Shown here: positions 10,255-19,370 of the stretch, piece after piece
Numbering within the stretch: the first letter of the stretch is position 1
Layout of the letters: each line of letters opens with the position of its first letter
Assembly (NCBI RefSeq): GCF_021729085.1
Contig: NZ_JAJSAR010000001.1
Location: forward strand, 558,001 to 622,000
Length of the DNA: 64,000 nt
Direction of reading: 5' to 3'
From: Pseudohongiella sp. O18
Lineage (GTDB): Bacteria > Pseudomonadota > Gammaproteobacteria > Pseudomonadales > Pseudohongiellaceae
Made by a program: the position numbers and the translations under genes
The notes under the pieces: model-generated
Database searches by the model: none
Told to the model about the DNA's origin: nothing
What the model saw: the letters and a program-made list of their open reading frames with translations, nothing else

Positions 10255-11283
10255 TCACTGCGACTGCAGCCTGATCAGGTTGGCAACATCAAGCATGCGA
10301 TTGGCATAGGCCCATTCGTTGTCAAACCAGGCAAGCACTTTTATCAGATGTTCGCCGCTCACCCGTGTCTGACTCAGATCCACAATAGCCGATCTTGGGT
10401 CATGATTAAAATCACAGGATGCCAGTGGCTCGTCCGTGCAGGCCAACACATTGGGCAATGAACGGCCCGACGCGCTGCGAATGGCATCATTGACCTGTTG
10501 CATGCTGGCATGACGCGAAACGGTAACGGTCAGATCAATGGCTGATACATTAACGGTTGGCACACGCATGGCCTGCGCCGAGAAGCGACCATCCAGATGC
10601 GGCAGAATTCGGCCGATACCCTTGGCGATCTCTGTATCAACCGGAATGATTGACTGCACCGCGCTGCGTGTTTTGCGCAGGTCCTGGTGATGGTAGGCAT
10701 CGATGACCGGCTGATCATTCATTGCAGAATGAATGGTTGTTATTACACCGTATTCAACACCGAAAGCCTCGTCGAGACACTGAATCACCGGTACCACACA
10801 GTTGGTCGTACAGGAAGCCGCCGATATGATCCGGTGCTCGGACGTCAGCTGCTCGTGATTGATCCCGTAAATGACAGTAGCATCAACATCACTTTGCGCT
10901 GGCTGTGAAAACAGCAGCCTGCCGGCACCCTGCTGCAGGTGCTGGGCGGCAGTCGCTCTGTCACTGAAACAGCCACTGCACTCCAGCACCAGATCAACGT
11001 CAAGCTCGCGCCAGGGCAGTGTGCCGATCTCGGGATGCGAGAGGACCTTGATGCTCTGACCATTTATATTCATGGTGTCGTTCGCTACAAGTTCCACGTC
11101 ACCCACAAATCGGCCGTGAGTACTGTCGTAGCGTGTCAGGTGCGTCAGCGTCCGTGCATCCGTCAGGTCATTTACCGCAACGATCTGCATTTCGGGCAGA
11201 TCGTTACGTTCATACATGGCACGCAGCACACAACGGCCTATGCGGCCATAACCATTAATTGCCAGTCGATACGGCTTGGTCAT
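10255..11283 (-). CDS. epd: Erythrose-4-phosphate dehydrogenase (GapA-related)
   Basis: NAD-dependent enzyme of the GAPDH superfamily, 342 residues. The NAD-binding start is AINGYGRIGR and the catalytic cysteine is in SCTTN. It is called Epd rather than GapA because of Epd-specific stretches: TTIHSAMNDQPVIDAYH, SIIPVDTEIAKGIGRILP and DFNHDPRSAIVDLSQTRVSG. Epd supplies 4-phosphoerythronate for vitamin B6 synthesis. It sits between tkt and pgk, the usual place in E. coli and Pseudomonas. The frame runs back to 11352, into the end of tkt, but ATG 11283 gives the family N terminus. Activity on glyceraldehyde-3-phosphate cannot be excluded. Confidence 0.92.
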   Translation of the reverse strand: MTKPYRLAINGYGRIGRCVLRAMYERNDLPEMQIVAVNDLTDARTLTHLTRYDSTHGRFVGDVELVANDTMNINGQSIKVLSHPEIGTLPWRELDVDLVLECSGCFSDRATAAQHLQQGAGRLLFSQPAQSDVDATVIYGINHEQLTSEHRIISAASCTTNCVVPVIQCLDEAFGVEYGVITTIHSAMNDQPVIDAYHHQDLRKTRSAVQSIIPVDTEIAKGIGRILPHLDGRFSAQAMRVPTVNVSAIDLTVTVSRHASMQQVNDAIRSASGRSLPNVLACTDEPLASCDFNHDPRSAIVDLSQTRVSGEHLIKVLAWFDNEWAYANRMLDVANLIRLQSQ

Positions 11284-11299
11284 AGTGCGCCCGGATCCT

Positions 11300-13303
11300 T
11301 CATGCCAACAGTTTTTGTGCGCGGCTGACGATATTCTCTGCTGTAAATCCAAATTCCTTCATTAGTACACCGCCCGGCGCCGATTCACCAAACGTGGTCA
11401 TGCCTATCACCTCGCCATCAAGGCCGACGTATCTGGACCAGTACTCTACAGCGCCGGCTTCGACGGCCAGGCGTTTGCGAACTGCGTTCGGCAGCACCTG
11501 TTCACGGTAAGCCGCATCCTGCTGGTCGAATACGTCTGCCGAAGGCATCGATACCAGGCGTGCCTTCACGCCAGATGCCTGCAGCTCTTTTACAGCATCG
11601 CGTGCTACCGATACTTCCGAGCCGGTGGCGATCACGATCAGTTCCGGACTGCCGTCACAGTCTTCCAGCACATAGGCGCCACGAGAGATCAGATCAACCT
11701 GCTCAGCGCTGCGTTCCTGATGAGGCAGACCCTGACGGGACAACACCAGAGATGTCGGGCCATCATTTCGCTGCAGCGCACGGGTCCAGGCAACCGCCGT
11801 CTCTACTGCGTCACTGGGGCGCCATACCGACATGTTCGGTGTTGTACGCAGGTTGGTCAGCTGTTCGATGGGCTGGTGAGTCGGACCGTCTTCGCCCTGA
11901 CCGATTGAGTCATGTGTATAGACGTTGATGACGTGCTGCTTCATCAGGGCGCCCATGCGCACGGCATTGCGCGCATATTCCATGAAGATCAGGAAGGTGC
12001 CACCGAAGGGAATGAACCCGCCATGTAATGCAATACCGTTCATGATGGCGCTCATGCCGAATTCACGCACACCGTAATAGATGTAGTTGCCATCGTTTTG
12101 TTCGCTGATCGGTACACTGCCTTTCCACATGGTCAGGTTGGAGCCTGCCAGGTCTGCGGAACCGCCAAGCAGTTCGGGCAGTATTTCGCTGAACGCAGCG
12201 ATCATGTTTTGGGATGCCTTGCGTGTCGCCAGGCCTTCACCTTTTTGCTGGCACTGCTGAACCAATTCGCGCGCCTGCTCCTCGAAGTGCCCGGGCAGTT
12301 GTCCTTTAAGGCGACGCACCAGCTCCATTGCCAGATCAGGGTAGGCCTCCTCATAACGAACCAGTTTTTCTTTCCAGCGCGTCTCAGCCTGGAAGCCCTT
12401 TTCACGGCAGTCCCAATCCTGAAGGATGGCCTGAGGCACCTCAAAGGGCGGGTACTCCCAACCCAGTGCCTTGCGCGTGGCAGCGACCTCGTCAGGGCCC
12501 AGCGGGGCTCCGTGCACACCGGCAGTGCCAGCTTTTGCCGGTGAACCAAAGCCGATGACTGTCTTGCAACGAATCAGTGTCGGTCGCTGTGTATCGGCGC
12601 GTGCCTCTTCAATCGCCTTTATGATCTGTTCGGCGTCATGTCCGTCAATCGCCAGCACCTGCCAGCCGTAGGATTCGAAGCGTTTGGTGGTGTCGTCGGT
12701 GAACCAGCCGTCAACGTCACCGTCGATAGAAATGCCATTGTCATCATAGAAAGCAATCAGCTTGCCCAGGCCCAGCGTGCCGGCCAGCGAGCACACTTCG
12801 TGAGAGATACCCTCCATAAGACAGCCATCGCCAGCAAAAACATAGGTGTAGTGGTCGATGATGTCGTGCTCAGGGCGGTTGAATTGGGCGGCCAGTGTTT
12901 TCTCGGCAATCGCCATGCCTACGGCATTGGCCAGCCCCTGGCCCAGCGGGCCGGTCGTTGTTTCGACACCGGGTGTATAACCGTATTCAGGGTGGCCCGG
13001 CGTCTTGGAATGCAACTGACGGAAATTCTGCAACTCCGACATTGGCAGATCAAAACCACTCAGGTGCAGCAGTGAGTAGATCAGCATCGAGCCGTGACCG
13101 TTGGACAATACAAATCGGTCGCGATTTAGCCATTGCGGATTGCGCGGGTTAAATGACAAATAGTCGTTCCAGAGGACTTCCGCGATATCTGCCATACCCA
13201 TCGGGGCTCCGGGATGCCCGGAATTGGCTTTCTGGACGGCATCCATACTGAGGGCGCGGATGGCATTGGCGCGATCTCTGCGTGAGGTCTGTCGGTTCGA
13301 CAT
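11300..13303 (-). CDS. tkt: Transketolase
   Basis: Thiamine-diphosphate enzyme that moves two-carbon units in the pentose phosphate pathway. It has 667 residues, full length. Visible motifs: [19 protein letters not shown] at the N terminus, the TPP/metal motif GDGCLMEG...[19 protein letters not shown] for cofactor and substrate binding, and ATGSEVSVA in the C-terminal domain. The chosen ATG 13303 has AGGAG ten bases upstream; the frame is open to 13498 but that part would overlap the divergent regulator gene. It leads the tkt-epd-pgk-fba run, with only 16 bases to epd. Confidence 0.98.
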   Translation of the reverse strand: MSNRQTSRRDRANAIRALSMDAVQKANSGHPGAPMGMADIAEVLWNDYLSFNPRNPQWLNRDRFVLSNGHGSMLIYSLLHLSGFDLPMSELQNFRQLHSKTPGHPEYGYTPGVETTTGPLGQGLANAVGMAIAEKTLAAQFNRPEHDIIDHYTYVFAGDGCLMEGISHEVCSLAGTLGLGKLIAFYDDNGISIDGDVDGWFTDDTTKRFESYGWQVLAIDGHDAEQIIKAIEEARADTQRPTLIRCKTVIGFGSPAKAGTAGVHGAPLGPDEVAATRKALGWEYPPFEVPQAILQDWDCREKGFQAETRWKEKLVRYEEAYPDLAMELVRRLKGQLPGHFEEQARELVQQCQQKGEGLATRKASQNMIAAFSEILPELLGGSADLAGSNLTMWKGSVPISEQNDGNYIYYGVREFGMSAIMNGIALHGGFIPFGGTFLIFMEYARNAVRMGALMKQHVINVYTHDSIGQGEDGPTHQPIEQLTNLRTTPNMSVWRPSDAVETAVAWTRALQRNDGPTSLVLSRQGLPHQERSAEQVDLISRGAYVLEDCDGSPELIVIATGSEVSVARDAVKELQASGVKARLVSMPSADVFDQQDAAYREQVLPNAVRKRLAVEAGAVEYWSRYVGLDGEVIGMTTFGESAPGGVLMKEFGFTAENIVSRAQKLLA

Positions 13304-13422
13304 ACGAGCGGGACTCCTGTTGAGGGGCGTATCAAAGCGCGTATTTTCCCGCAGATTGGCTATATTTTCCAGACAAATACGGGGGTGCTGCGGATTCACG
13401 CCGGTTTTCAGCAGCAACTCTC

Positions 13423-13462
13423 TATCAAAATATTTTGATATAGGTCTAAAAGCTGGTATAGT
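13423..13462 (+). promoter_or_regulatory. SahR-like operator and promoter
   Basis: TATCAAAATATTTTGATA (13423-13440) is a perfect 18-bp palindrome. Its right end, TTGATA (13435-13440), doubles as a -35 box, and TATAGT (13457-13462) follows after 16 bases. A repressor bound here would block the promoter of the regulator gene. The expected transcript start falls at about 13468-13470, only two to four bases before the ATG. Confidence 0.75.
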
Positions 13463-13471
13463 CCGCCGCCT

Positions 13472-14476
13472 ATGAGTGCCAAACTTCAACCAGTACATGC
13501 AGATAGCACCAATGCCGAGATCGGAGACGCCGAGGCACTCGCGCGCCTGTTCAAAGCACTGGCAGATCCGTTGCGTCTGGATATTCTGCGCCTGCTGCGC
13601 ACTGAATCATTCGGCGTTCTGGAACTGAGCCGTATCCTCGACGTGCGGCAGTCGGCACTGAGCCATCATCTGAAAATCCTGGCCCAGGCCGCGCTGGTTT
13701 CAACGCGCCGCGAGGGCAACAGCATCTTTTACCGGCGAGCTCTGCTGCTGGTGGATGACCCCGCGTACGATGCCAAAAGAGCGGCATTCGCGGCTCTGGA
13801 TCAGCTAAGCCTGCGACAGACCCTGAAGGACGGCATCAGCCAGATTCATCACGAGCGATCCGAACAGTCCCTCCTGTTTTTCGAACGCCATGCAGAGCGG
13901 TTTCTGGAAAAGCAGGAGCTGGTCGCCGAATACGCGCATTACCGTGAGACACTTGGTGACCTGCTTGACGGCCTTAAATTGTCGAAGAACGCAGCTGTAA
14001 TGGAAGTGGGGCCTGGCGAAAGCCCGCTGCTCAGCGAGCTGGCCGCTCGATTTGCGAACCTTACAGCGCTCGACAACTCTCTGGAAATGCTCAACAGGGC
14101 ACGCAACATGCTGTCGCAGCGCAGTGGGCGCAGTGATGTCACTTTCATCCACGGCGACACACAGATTGCACTGACACGCCCTCAGCGTTTCGACCTGATT
14201 ATTTACAACATGGTACTCCACCACATTCCGTCGCCCCAGGAGACCTTTAAAGACTGCGCCAGTCTTTTGAACAGAGGCGGCACGTTGTTATTGATTGACC
14301 TCAGCCATCATGATCAGGATTGGGTCCGCGACTCTTGCGGTGATCTGTGGCTGGGATTTACTGAAGAAGACCTCGACGCCTGGGCCAACGAGGCTGATCT
14401 ACATTTCGGACAACGCGTATACCTGGGGCTGCGTAATGGTTTTCAGGTGCAGATGCGCACATTTACTAAAAATTAA
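13472..14476 (+). CDS. ArsR-family regulator fused to SAM-dependent methyltransferase domain (SahR-like)
   Basis: A 334-residue two-domain protein. Residues about 20-100 form an ArsR winged helix ([15 protein letters not shown], then [19 protein letters not shown]). Residues about 150-330 form a class I methyltransferase-like domain ([16 protein letters not shown] motif I, and [14 protein letters not shown]). It heads a run of metK, ahcY and metF, so it is probably the regulator of the methionine/S-adenosylhomocysteine cycle known as SahR; that role is inferred from family and context. Whether the second domain methylates anything or only senses ligand is unknown. There is no ribosome site, and the promoter implies a nearly leaderless transcript. 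Confidence 0.85.
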   Translation: MSAKLQPVHADSTNAEIGDAEALARLFKALADPLRLDILRLLRTESFGVLELSRILDVRQSALSHHLKILAQAALVSTRREGNSIFYRRALLLVDDPAYDAKRAAFAALDQLSLRQTLKDGISQIHHERSEQSLLFFERHAERFLEKQELVAEYAHYRETLGDLLDGLKLSKNAAVMEVGPGESPLLSELAARFANLTALDNSLEMLNRARNMLSQRSGRSDVTFIHGDTQIALTRPQRFDLIIYNMVLHHIPSPQETFKDCASLLNRGGTLLLIDLSHHDQDWVRDSCGDLWLGFTEEDLDAWANEADLHFGQRVYLGLRNGFQVQMRTFTKN

Positions 14477-14518
14477 TTTTTTGATCGCTGGACACTGACT
14501 GTTTTAAAGGAACTGATT

Positions 14519-15676
14519 ATGACAACACACCTGTTTACTTCCGAATCCGTCTCTGAAGGGCATCCGGACAAAATCGCTGACCAGATATCCGACGCGGTTC
14601 TCGACGCACTGCTCAAGCAGGATCCATCGGCTCGCGTGGCCTGTGAAACACTGGTCAAGACTGGCATGGTGATTGTGGCTGGCGAAGTCACAACTGAAGC
14701 ATATGTGGACCTGGAAGATATCGCCCGCAGAGTGGTCGTTGATATTGGTTACGATCATTCTGACAAGGGCTTTGATGGTCACTCCTGTGCGGTTCTGAAC
14801 GCCATCGGCAAACAGTCACCGGACATTGCCATGGGTGTCGACGAAACCGACGATCACGAACAGGGTGCTGGCGACCAGGGCCTGATGTTTGGCTACGCCA
14901 GCAACGAAACCGATGTACTGATGCCAGCTCCCATCACTTACTCTCACCGACTGGTGAAGCGCCAGGCTGAAGTTCGCAAGAACGGCACGCTGCCCTGGCT
15001 GCGACCTGATGCCAAGAGCCAGATCACCTTCCGCTACCAGGATGGCAAGCCGGTTGGTATCGACGCAGTGGTTCTGTCCACACAGCACGCCCCTGAAATT
15101 GAGCAGAAGGCGCTGCAGGAAGCGGTGATGGAAGAAATCATCAAACCGGTTCTGCCTGCTGAGTGGCTGGATAAAGACACCAAGTATTTCATCAACCCGA
15201 CCGGTCGTTTTGTAATTGGCGGTCCATTTGGTGACTGCGGCCTGACCGGCCGCAAGATCATTGTTGACACCTACGGCGGCATGGCTCGTCATGGTGGCGG
15301 CGCGTTCTCGGGCAAGGATCCGTCCAAAGTTGACCGCTCAGCTGCATACGCCGCGCGTTATGTTGCCAAAAACATTGTCGCTGCCGGCATCGCCGACCGT
15401 TGTGAAGTTCAGGTCTCCTACGCCATTGGTGTCGCCGAGCCGACATCCATCAGTGTAGAAACTTTTGGCACTGGACAGATCAGCAACCAGCGTATCGTTG
15501 AGCTGATTCGCGAGCACTTTGAGCTTCGCCCGAAAGGCCTGATCAAGATGCTGGACCTGATTCGTCCGATTTATTTCCCGACAGCTGCCTACGGTCACTT
15601 TGGCCGCGAAGATGCTGAGATCACCTGGGAGAAAACGGACAAAGCTGAGGGGTTGCGCGCCGCCGCCGGACTGTAA
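14519..15676 (+). CDS. metK: S-adenosylmethionine synthetase
   Basis: Makes S-adenosylmethionine from methionine and ATP. The 385-residue protein has the expected signatures: [17 protein letters not shown] near the start, [12 protein letters not shown], and the phosphate loop [19 protein letters not shown]. It starts 42 bases after the SahR-like gene with a good AAAGGA ribosome site, and lies 40 bases before ahcY. Co-transcription with the regulator would make its expression respond to the operator at 13423-13440. Confidence 0.98.
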   Translation: MTTHLFTSESVSEGHPDKIADQISDAVLDALLKQDPSARVACETLVKTGMVIVAGEVTTEAYVDLEDIARRVVVDIGYDHSDKGFDGHSCAVLNAIGKQSPDIAMGVDETDDHEQGAGDQGLMFGYASNETDVLMPAPITYSHRLVKRQAEVRKNGTLPWLRPDAKSQITFRYQDGKPVGIDAVVLSTQHAPEIEQKALQEAVMEEIIKPVLPAEWLDKDTKYFINPTGRFVIGGPFGDCGLTGRKIIVDTYGGMARHGGGAFSGKDPSKVDRSAAYAARYVAKNIVAAGIADRCEVQVSYAIGVAEPTSISVETFGTGQISNQRIVELIREHFELRPKGLIKMLDLIRPIYFPTAAYGHFGREDAEITWEKTDKAEGLRAAAGL

Positions 15677-15716
15677 GTTAACGAATTCACTCAATCGTTT
15701 TTATTAAAGGTTTTTT

Positions 15717-17096
15717 ATGAGCACTAACGACTACAAAGTAGCCGATATTTCACTGGCCGAGTACGGCCGCAAGGAAGTAATTCTGGCCCAGGCGGAAATG
15801 CCCGCCCTGATGGCACTGCGTGAAAAGTATCGCGCCGAGCAGCCACTGGCCAATGCCAAGATCATTGGCTGTATCCACATGACCATCCAGACTGCCGTGC
15901 TGATCGAAACACTGGTCGAGCTGGGTGCCGAGGTGCGCTGGTCCTCCTGTAATATTTTCTCCACGCAGGATCATGCGGCAGCGTACATTGCTTCCAAAGG
16001 CATCGCGGTTTATGCATGGAAAGGTCAGACAGTTGAAGAAGGTGACTGGTGTATCGAACAGACCATCCTCAAAGACGGTCAGCCCTGGGATGCCAATATG
16101 CTGCTCGACGATGGCGGCGACCTGACAGCCATGGTGCACAACAAGTACCCGCAGATGCTGGATAGGATTCACGGTATCACTGAAGAGACAACAACAGGCG
16201 TTCACCGTCTGGTCGAGATGCTGGCTGAAGGTTCGCTGAAGGTGCCGGCCATCAATGTCAACGACTCGGTTACCAAGTCCAAGAACGACAACAAGTACGG
16301 CTGCCGTCACAGTCTGAATGACGCGATCAAGCGTGGCACGGACATGTTGCTGTCAGGTCGACACGCGCTGGTCGTCGGCTATGGCGACGTGGGCAAGGGT
16401 TCTGCACAGAGCCTGCGCCAGGAAGGCATGATCGTAAAGATCACTGAAATCGATCCTATCTGCGCCATGCAGGCCTGCATGGACGGTTATGAGGTTGTGT
16501 CTGCTTACAAGGGCGGCGTGAACACTGGCAAGCTGGAAGACGTGGATGCTGCATTGCTTGGCAAGATCGATCTGATCGTAACCACGACCGGCAACATCGA
16601 TGTCTGCGACAAGAACATGCTGCAGGCACTGAAAGCAGGTGCAGTGGTCTGTAACATCGGTCACTTCGACAACGAAATCGACACCAAGTACATGCGTGAC
16701 AACTGGCACTGGGAGGAGGTTAAGCCTCAGGTCCACAAGATCTATCGCGGCGACCTGGAAAAGAATCCGGAAGACTACCTGCTGTTGTTGTCTGAAGGTC
16801 GACTGGTTAACCTGGGCAATGCAACCGGCCACCCATCACGCATCATGGATGGATCGTTTGCCAACCAGGTAATCGCCCAGATCCACTTGTACAAGCAGGC
16901 TTTTGCCAGCAAATCAGCTGAACAGAAAGCCGAGCTGCTGCGTGTGGAAGTACTGCCCAAGAAACTGGACGAAGAAGTCGCCGCATTGATGGTACTGGGT
17001 TTCGGTGGTGTGATCACAAAAATGACACCATCCCAGGCCAAGTACATCGGCGTGAAGGTAGAAGGGCCCTATAAGCCTGACGCCTACAAGTACTGA
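15717..17096 (+). CDS. ahcY: Adenosylhomocysteinase
   Basis: NAD-containing enzyme that splits S-adenosylhomocysteine into adenosine and homocysteine, removing the product inhibitor of methyltransferases. It has 459 residues. Motifs: [32 protein letters not shown], the NAD site [16 protein letters not shown], and the C-terminal [12 protein letters not shown] with the lysine and tyrosine that reach the neighbouring subunit. No SAH riboswitch can fit in the 40 bases after metK, which agrees with control by a protein regulator instead. Confidence 0.98.
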   Translation: MSTNDYKVADISLAEYGRKEVILAQAEMPALMALREKYRAEQPLANAKIIGCIHMTIQTAVLIETLVELGAEVRWSSCNIFSTQDHAAAYIASKGIAVYAWKGQTVEEGDWCIEQTILKDGQPWDANMLLDDGGDLTAMVHNKYPQMLDRIHGITEETTTGVHRLVEMLAEGSLKVPAINVNDSVTKSKNDNKYGCRHSLNDAIKRGTDMLLSGRHALVVGYGDVGKGSAQSLRQEGMIVKITEIDPICAMQACMDGYEVVSAYKGGVNTGKLEDVDAALLGKIDLIVTTTGNIDVCDKNMLQALKAGAVVCNIGHFDNEIDTKYMRDNWHWEEVKPQVHKIYRGDLEKNPEDYLLLLSEGRLVNLGNATGHPSRIMDGSFANQVIAQIHLYKQAFASKSAEQKAELLRVEVLPKKLDEEVAALMVLGFGGVITKMTPSQAKYIGVKVEGPYKPDAYKY

Positions 17097-17122
17097 TCTA
17101 TTGATTAGGAACCAGCTGTATT

Positions 17123-17222
17123 GCTGAGCTCGCATTAAGGATGACATGTTGCAATTCCTGGTGCGACTCAGCTTAAGCGACGACGTTCCTGGACAGACTG
17201 TCAAACCTTGTGAATCTCACAA
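17123..17222 (+). other. Structured metF leader of unknown class
   Basis: Two hairpins lie between ahcY and metF. The first pairs GCTGAG-TCGCA (17123-17134, one bulged base) with TGCGACTCAGC (17162-17172), and an inner AGGA/TCCT (17138-17141 with 17156-17159) extends it. The second pairs TTGTGA (17208-17213) with TCACAA (17217-17222), just before the metF start. There is no T-run. It does not match a riboswitch consensus that I recognise. Confidence 0.4.
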
Positions 17223-17230
17223 AGTAACGG

Positions 17231-18085
17231 ATGAAGATAATGGACATCAAAAACCCAGACGCACGTTTCAGTTTTGAATTTTTCCCTCCGCGCACTGACG
17301 CGGGAATGGAAAAACTGATGATCGTGCATCAGGAACTCGCCGCCCTGCGCCCGGATTTCTTTTCGGTGACTTACGGGGCGGGCGGGTCCACCAGGGATGG
17401 TACCCGGCAGGCGGTTACAAAAATTTCCCATGCGGGTTCGGCCGTCGCGCCTCACCTGTCGTTTGGCGGCTCCAGCAAGGAAGACATCCTGGCCCTGCTG
17501 GAGTCCTATCGTGAAATGGGCATCAATCGCCTGGTGGCATTGCGTGGCGACATACCCTCAGGCACCGGCGCGGCATCACAGTATTTTTACGCCAACGAGC
17601 TGATAGAGTTTGTACGCGAAAAGACTGGCGATCACTTTCATATTGAAGTGGCCTGCTACCCGGAAATTCATCCGCAATCCGACAGCTACGACAGCGATAT
17701 TCATTTTTTCAAAAAGAAAGTAGATGCGGGTGCCAACAGCGCGATCACCCAGTATTTCTACAATCCCGATGCCTACTTCTATTTCGTCGACAACTGCGAA
17801 AAAGCCGGTATCGAGATTCCGATTGTACCTGGCATCATGCCAATCACCAATTTCACCAGCCTGCAGCGCTTCAGCGTCAATTGTGGCGCAGAGATCCCGC
17901 GCTGGATTCGTCAGCGCCTGCAATCCTATGGCGATGATGTGGAAAGCATTCGTGCCTTTGGCGCCGAAGTTGTCCTGCATCTTTGCGAAGATCTGCTGGC
18001 AGGCGGTGCGCCCGGACTGCATTTCTACAGCATGAACCAGACTGAACCGGTTCGACAGATCTGGCAACAGCTGGATCTGCGCTGA
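17231..18085 (+). CDS. metF: 5,10-methylenetetrahydrofolate reductase
   Basis: FAD enzyme that makes 5-methyltetrahydrofolate, the methyl donor for methionine synthesis. The protein is 284 residues, slightly shorter than the E. coli form at 296. Signatures are FSFEFFPPRT at the N terminus with the conserved glutamate, SVTYGAGGSTRDGT, LVALRGDIPSG, VACYPEIHPQS and ITQYFYNPDAYFYFVD. It starts at ATG 17231 or ATG 17240; the first is chosen tentatively. It completes the SAM-cycle run after metK and ahcY. Confidence 0.96.
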   Translation: MKIMDIKNPDARFSFEFFPPRTDAGMEKLMIVHQELAALRPDFFSVTYGAGGSTRDGTRQAVTKISHAGSAVAPHLSFGGSSKEDILALLESYREMGINRLVALRGDIPSGTGAASQYFYANELIEFVREKTGDHFHIEVACYPEIHPQSDSYDSDIHFFKKKVDAGANSAITQYFYNPDAYFYFVDNCEKAGIEIPIVPGIMPITNFTSLQRFSVNCGAEIPRWIRQRLQSYGDDVESIRAFGAEVVLHLCEDLLAGGAPGLHFYSMNQTEPVRQIWQQLDLR

Positions 18086-18100
18086 GGCTCAGGTCTCATC

Positions 18101-18829
18101 ATGCGTCTGTCGCGAATCTACACACCTCAACCCTTGCAAGCAGGGGAACAGCTGCGCCTGGAAGGTGATGCTGCGCACTACCTTGGAAAGGTATTGCGCG
18201 CTAAAGTGGGACAGATGGTACGCTTGTTCAACGAGCAGCACGGTGAGTATCTGGCTGAGATTCAGGCGGTTGACAAACGCGGCATTGATCTGCAGCTCAA
18301 CCCGTCACCAAACTGCCTGCCGGAGTCTCTGTTGCCTGTCCATATCGGACTGGGGCTGTCGCGTGGCGAGCGTATGGACTACGCGATTCAGAAAGCCACC
18401 GAGCTGGGGGTCGTTTCGGTCAGTCCTTTGTTCACCGAGCACAGCGAAGTCAAGCTGAGTGACGAACGTGCAGACAAGCGCACGGCACACTGGCAGAAAG
18501 TTGCAATCAGTGCCGCCGAGCAGTGCGGTCGCTGTACCGTTCCCACCATACATCCACCCCAGGCGCTAAGCGAATGGCTAAGCGGCGTACCCAGCGGTCA
18601 GGGCTTTATTCTTGACCCTGAGGGAAGTCATGGTTTTACCGGCGCAGCACCTGACCAGGTGTTCTTGCTGATTGGTCCTGAAGGTGGCATCAGTTCTGAG
18701 GAAATGAAGCTGTCGAAGTCCCAGGGCCTGTTGCCGGTTCGCCTGGGACCCAGAGTACTGCGCACAGAGACTGCTCCGGTCGTGGCGCTGACGGCGCTGC
18801 AGCTTCAGTGGGGCGACTTCAGGGACTGA
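18101..18829 (+). CDS. rsmE: 16S rRNA m3U1498 methyltransferase
   Basis: SPOUT-class methyltransferase that modifies U1498 of 16S rRNA. It has 242 residues, with an N-terminal PUA-like domain (RIYTPQPLQAGEQLRLEGDA) and a C-terminal knotted SAM-binding domain. The knot motifs are LLIGPEGGISSEE and RLGPRVLRTETAPVVAL. RGERMDYAIQKATELGV is also a family mark. It starts 15 bases after metF and may be read from the same transcript; use of SAM is the only functional link. Confidence 0.97.
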   Translation: MRLSRIYTPQPLQAGEQLRLEGDAAHYLGKVLRAKVGQMVRLFNEQHGEYLAEIQAVDKRGIDLQLNPSPNCLPESLLPVHIGLGLSRGERMDYAIQKATELGVVSVSPLFTEHSEVKLSDERADKRTAHWQKVAISAAEQCGRCTVPTIHPPQALSEWLSGVPSGQGFILDPEGSHGFTGAAPDQVFLLIGPEGGISSEEMKLSKSQGLLPVRLGPRVLRTETAPVVALTALQLQWGDFRD

Positions 18830-18898
18830 TCTCCCACCTTCCTTAAACGCTCCTGTCGCGTTAGGGTGTCACAACGGCACTCAACATGAGGGGACGCC

Positions 18899-19207
18899 AT
18901 GAAATATATCTTTGAAGTACACATCAAACCTGGCTACACCGCCGAGCAATATGCTGAGGCATGGGTGCGCGCCAGCGAAATTATTCAGCAGGCTGAAGGT
19001 GCGCGCGGCACTGAGTTGCATCGAAAACTGGATGATCCGAATGTGTTGATCGCTATCGCCAGTTGGGACAGCAAGGCGTACCGTGATGCGATGGAGAGGC
19101 AGCACAACCGCAAGGTGGCCGAGATTATTCAGGGCGCTGCGCACCTGTGTGACATCCGCCCGCTAGGCGAGTTTGCCGACCCGGACTGGGTGGTTCCACC
19201 CCAATAA
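18899..19207 (+). CDS. Small ABM-like dimeric alpha/beta-barrel protein
   Basis: A 102-residue protein with the strand-helix pattern of the antibiotic biosynthesis monooxygenase (ABM) superfamily: KYIFEVHIKPGYTAEQYAEAW, ELHRKLDDPNVLIAIASWDS, and AMERQHNRKVAEI. In that fold, the middle strand with ASW and the helix after it line the pocket. Members range from quinol oxygenases to proteins with no known reaction, so no substrate is given. The ribosome site AGGGGA stands about five bases before the ATG. It is followed directly by a strong hairpin. Confidence 0.65.
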   Translation: MKYIFEVHIKPGYTAEQYAEAWVRASEIIQQAEGARGTELHRKLDDPNVLIAIASWDSKAYRDAMERQHNRKVAEIIQGAAHLCDIRPLGEFADPDWVVPPQ

Positions 19208-19233
19208 AAAAAAAGGCCCCTCATGGAGGGGCC
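19206..19233 (-). terminator. Intrinsic terminator, oriented for amtB
   Basis: GGCCCCTC/GAGGGGCC (19215-19222 with 19226-19233) with a three-base loop, flanked on the left by a run of nine A that becomes a T-run on the minus strand. It abuts the stop of the ABM-like gene and can also slow plus-strand transcription. Confidence 0.8.
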
Positions 19234-19332
19234 GTATAGTGACGACAGAACCGTTGGGGGGTGGTCACTGTCGTGTTCTTTGTTGCCTATTGCAGAAAAA
19301 CGATTCCTTGCGAGCTTACTGCGTCGTGCAAA

Positions 19333-19361
19333 AGGGCCGCCGCAAACTGCGCAGCGGCCCT
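19333..19361 (-). terminator. First terminator after amtB
   Basis: AGGGCCGC (19333-19340) pairs with GCGGCCCT (19354-19361), with an inner CGCA/TGCG extension. On the minus strand it starts 10 bases after the amtB stop and is followed by TTT. It acts in tandem with the stronger hairpin at 19206-19233. Confidence 0.65.
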
Positions 19362-19370
19362 GGTCAAACA

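Noticed and set aside
10255-11283. Calling this gene the main glycolytic gapA
   Set aside because: The Epd-specific stretches and the tkt-epd-pgk order favour erythrose-4-phosphate dehydrogenase.
17208-17222. CRP site ahead of metF
   Set aside because: TTGTGA and TCACAA are only three bases apart, where CRP needs six between the TGTGA and TCACA halves; a hairpin is more likely.
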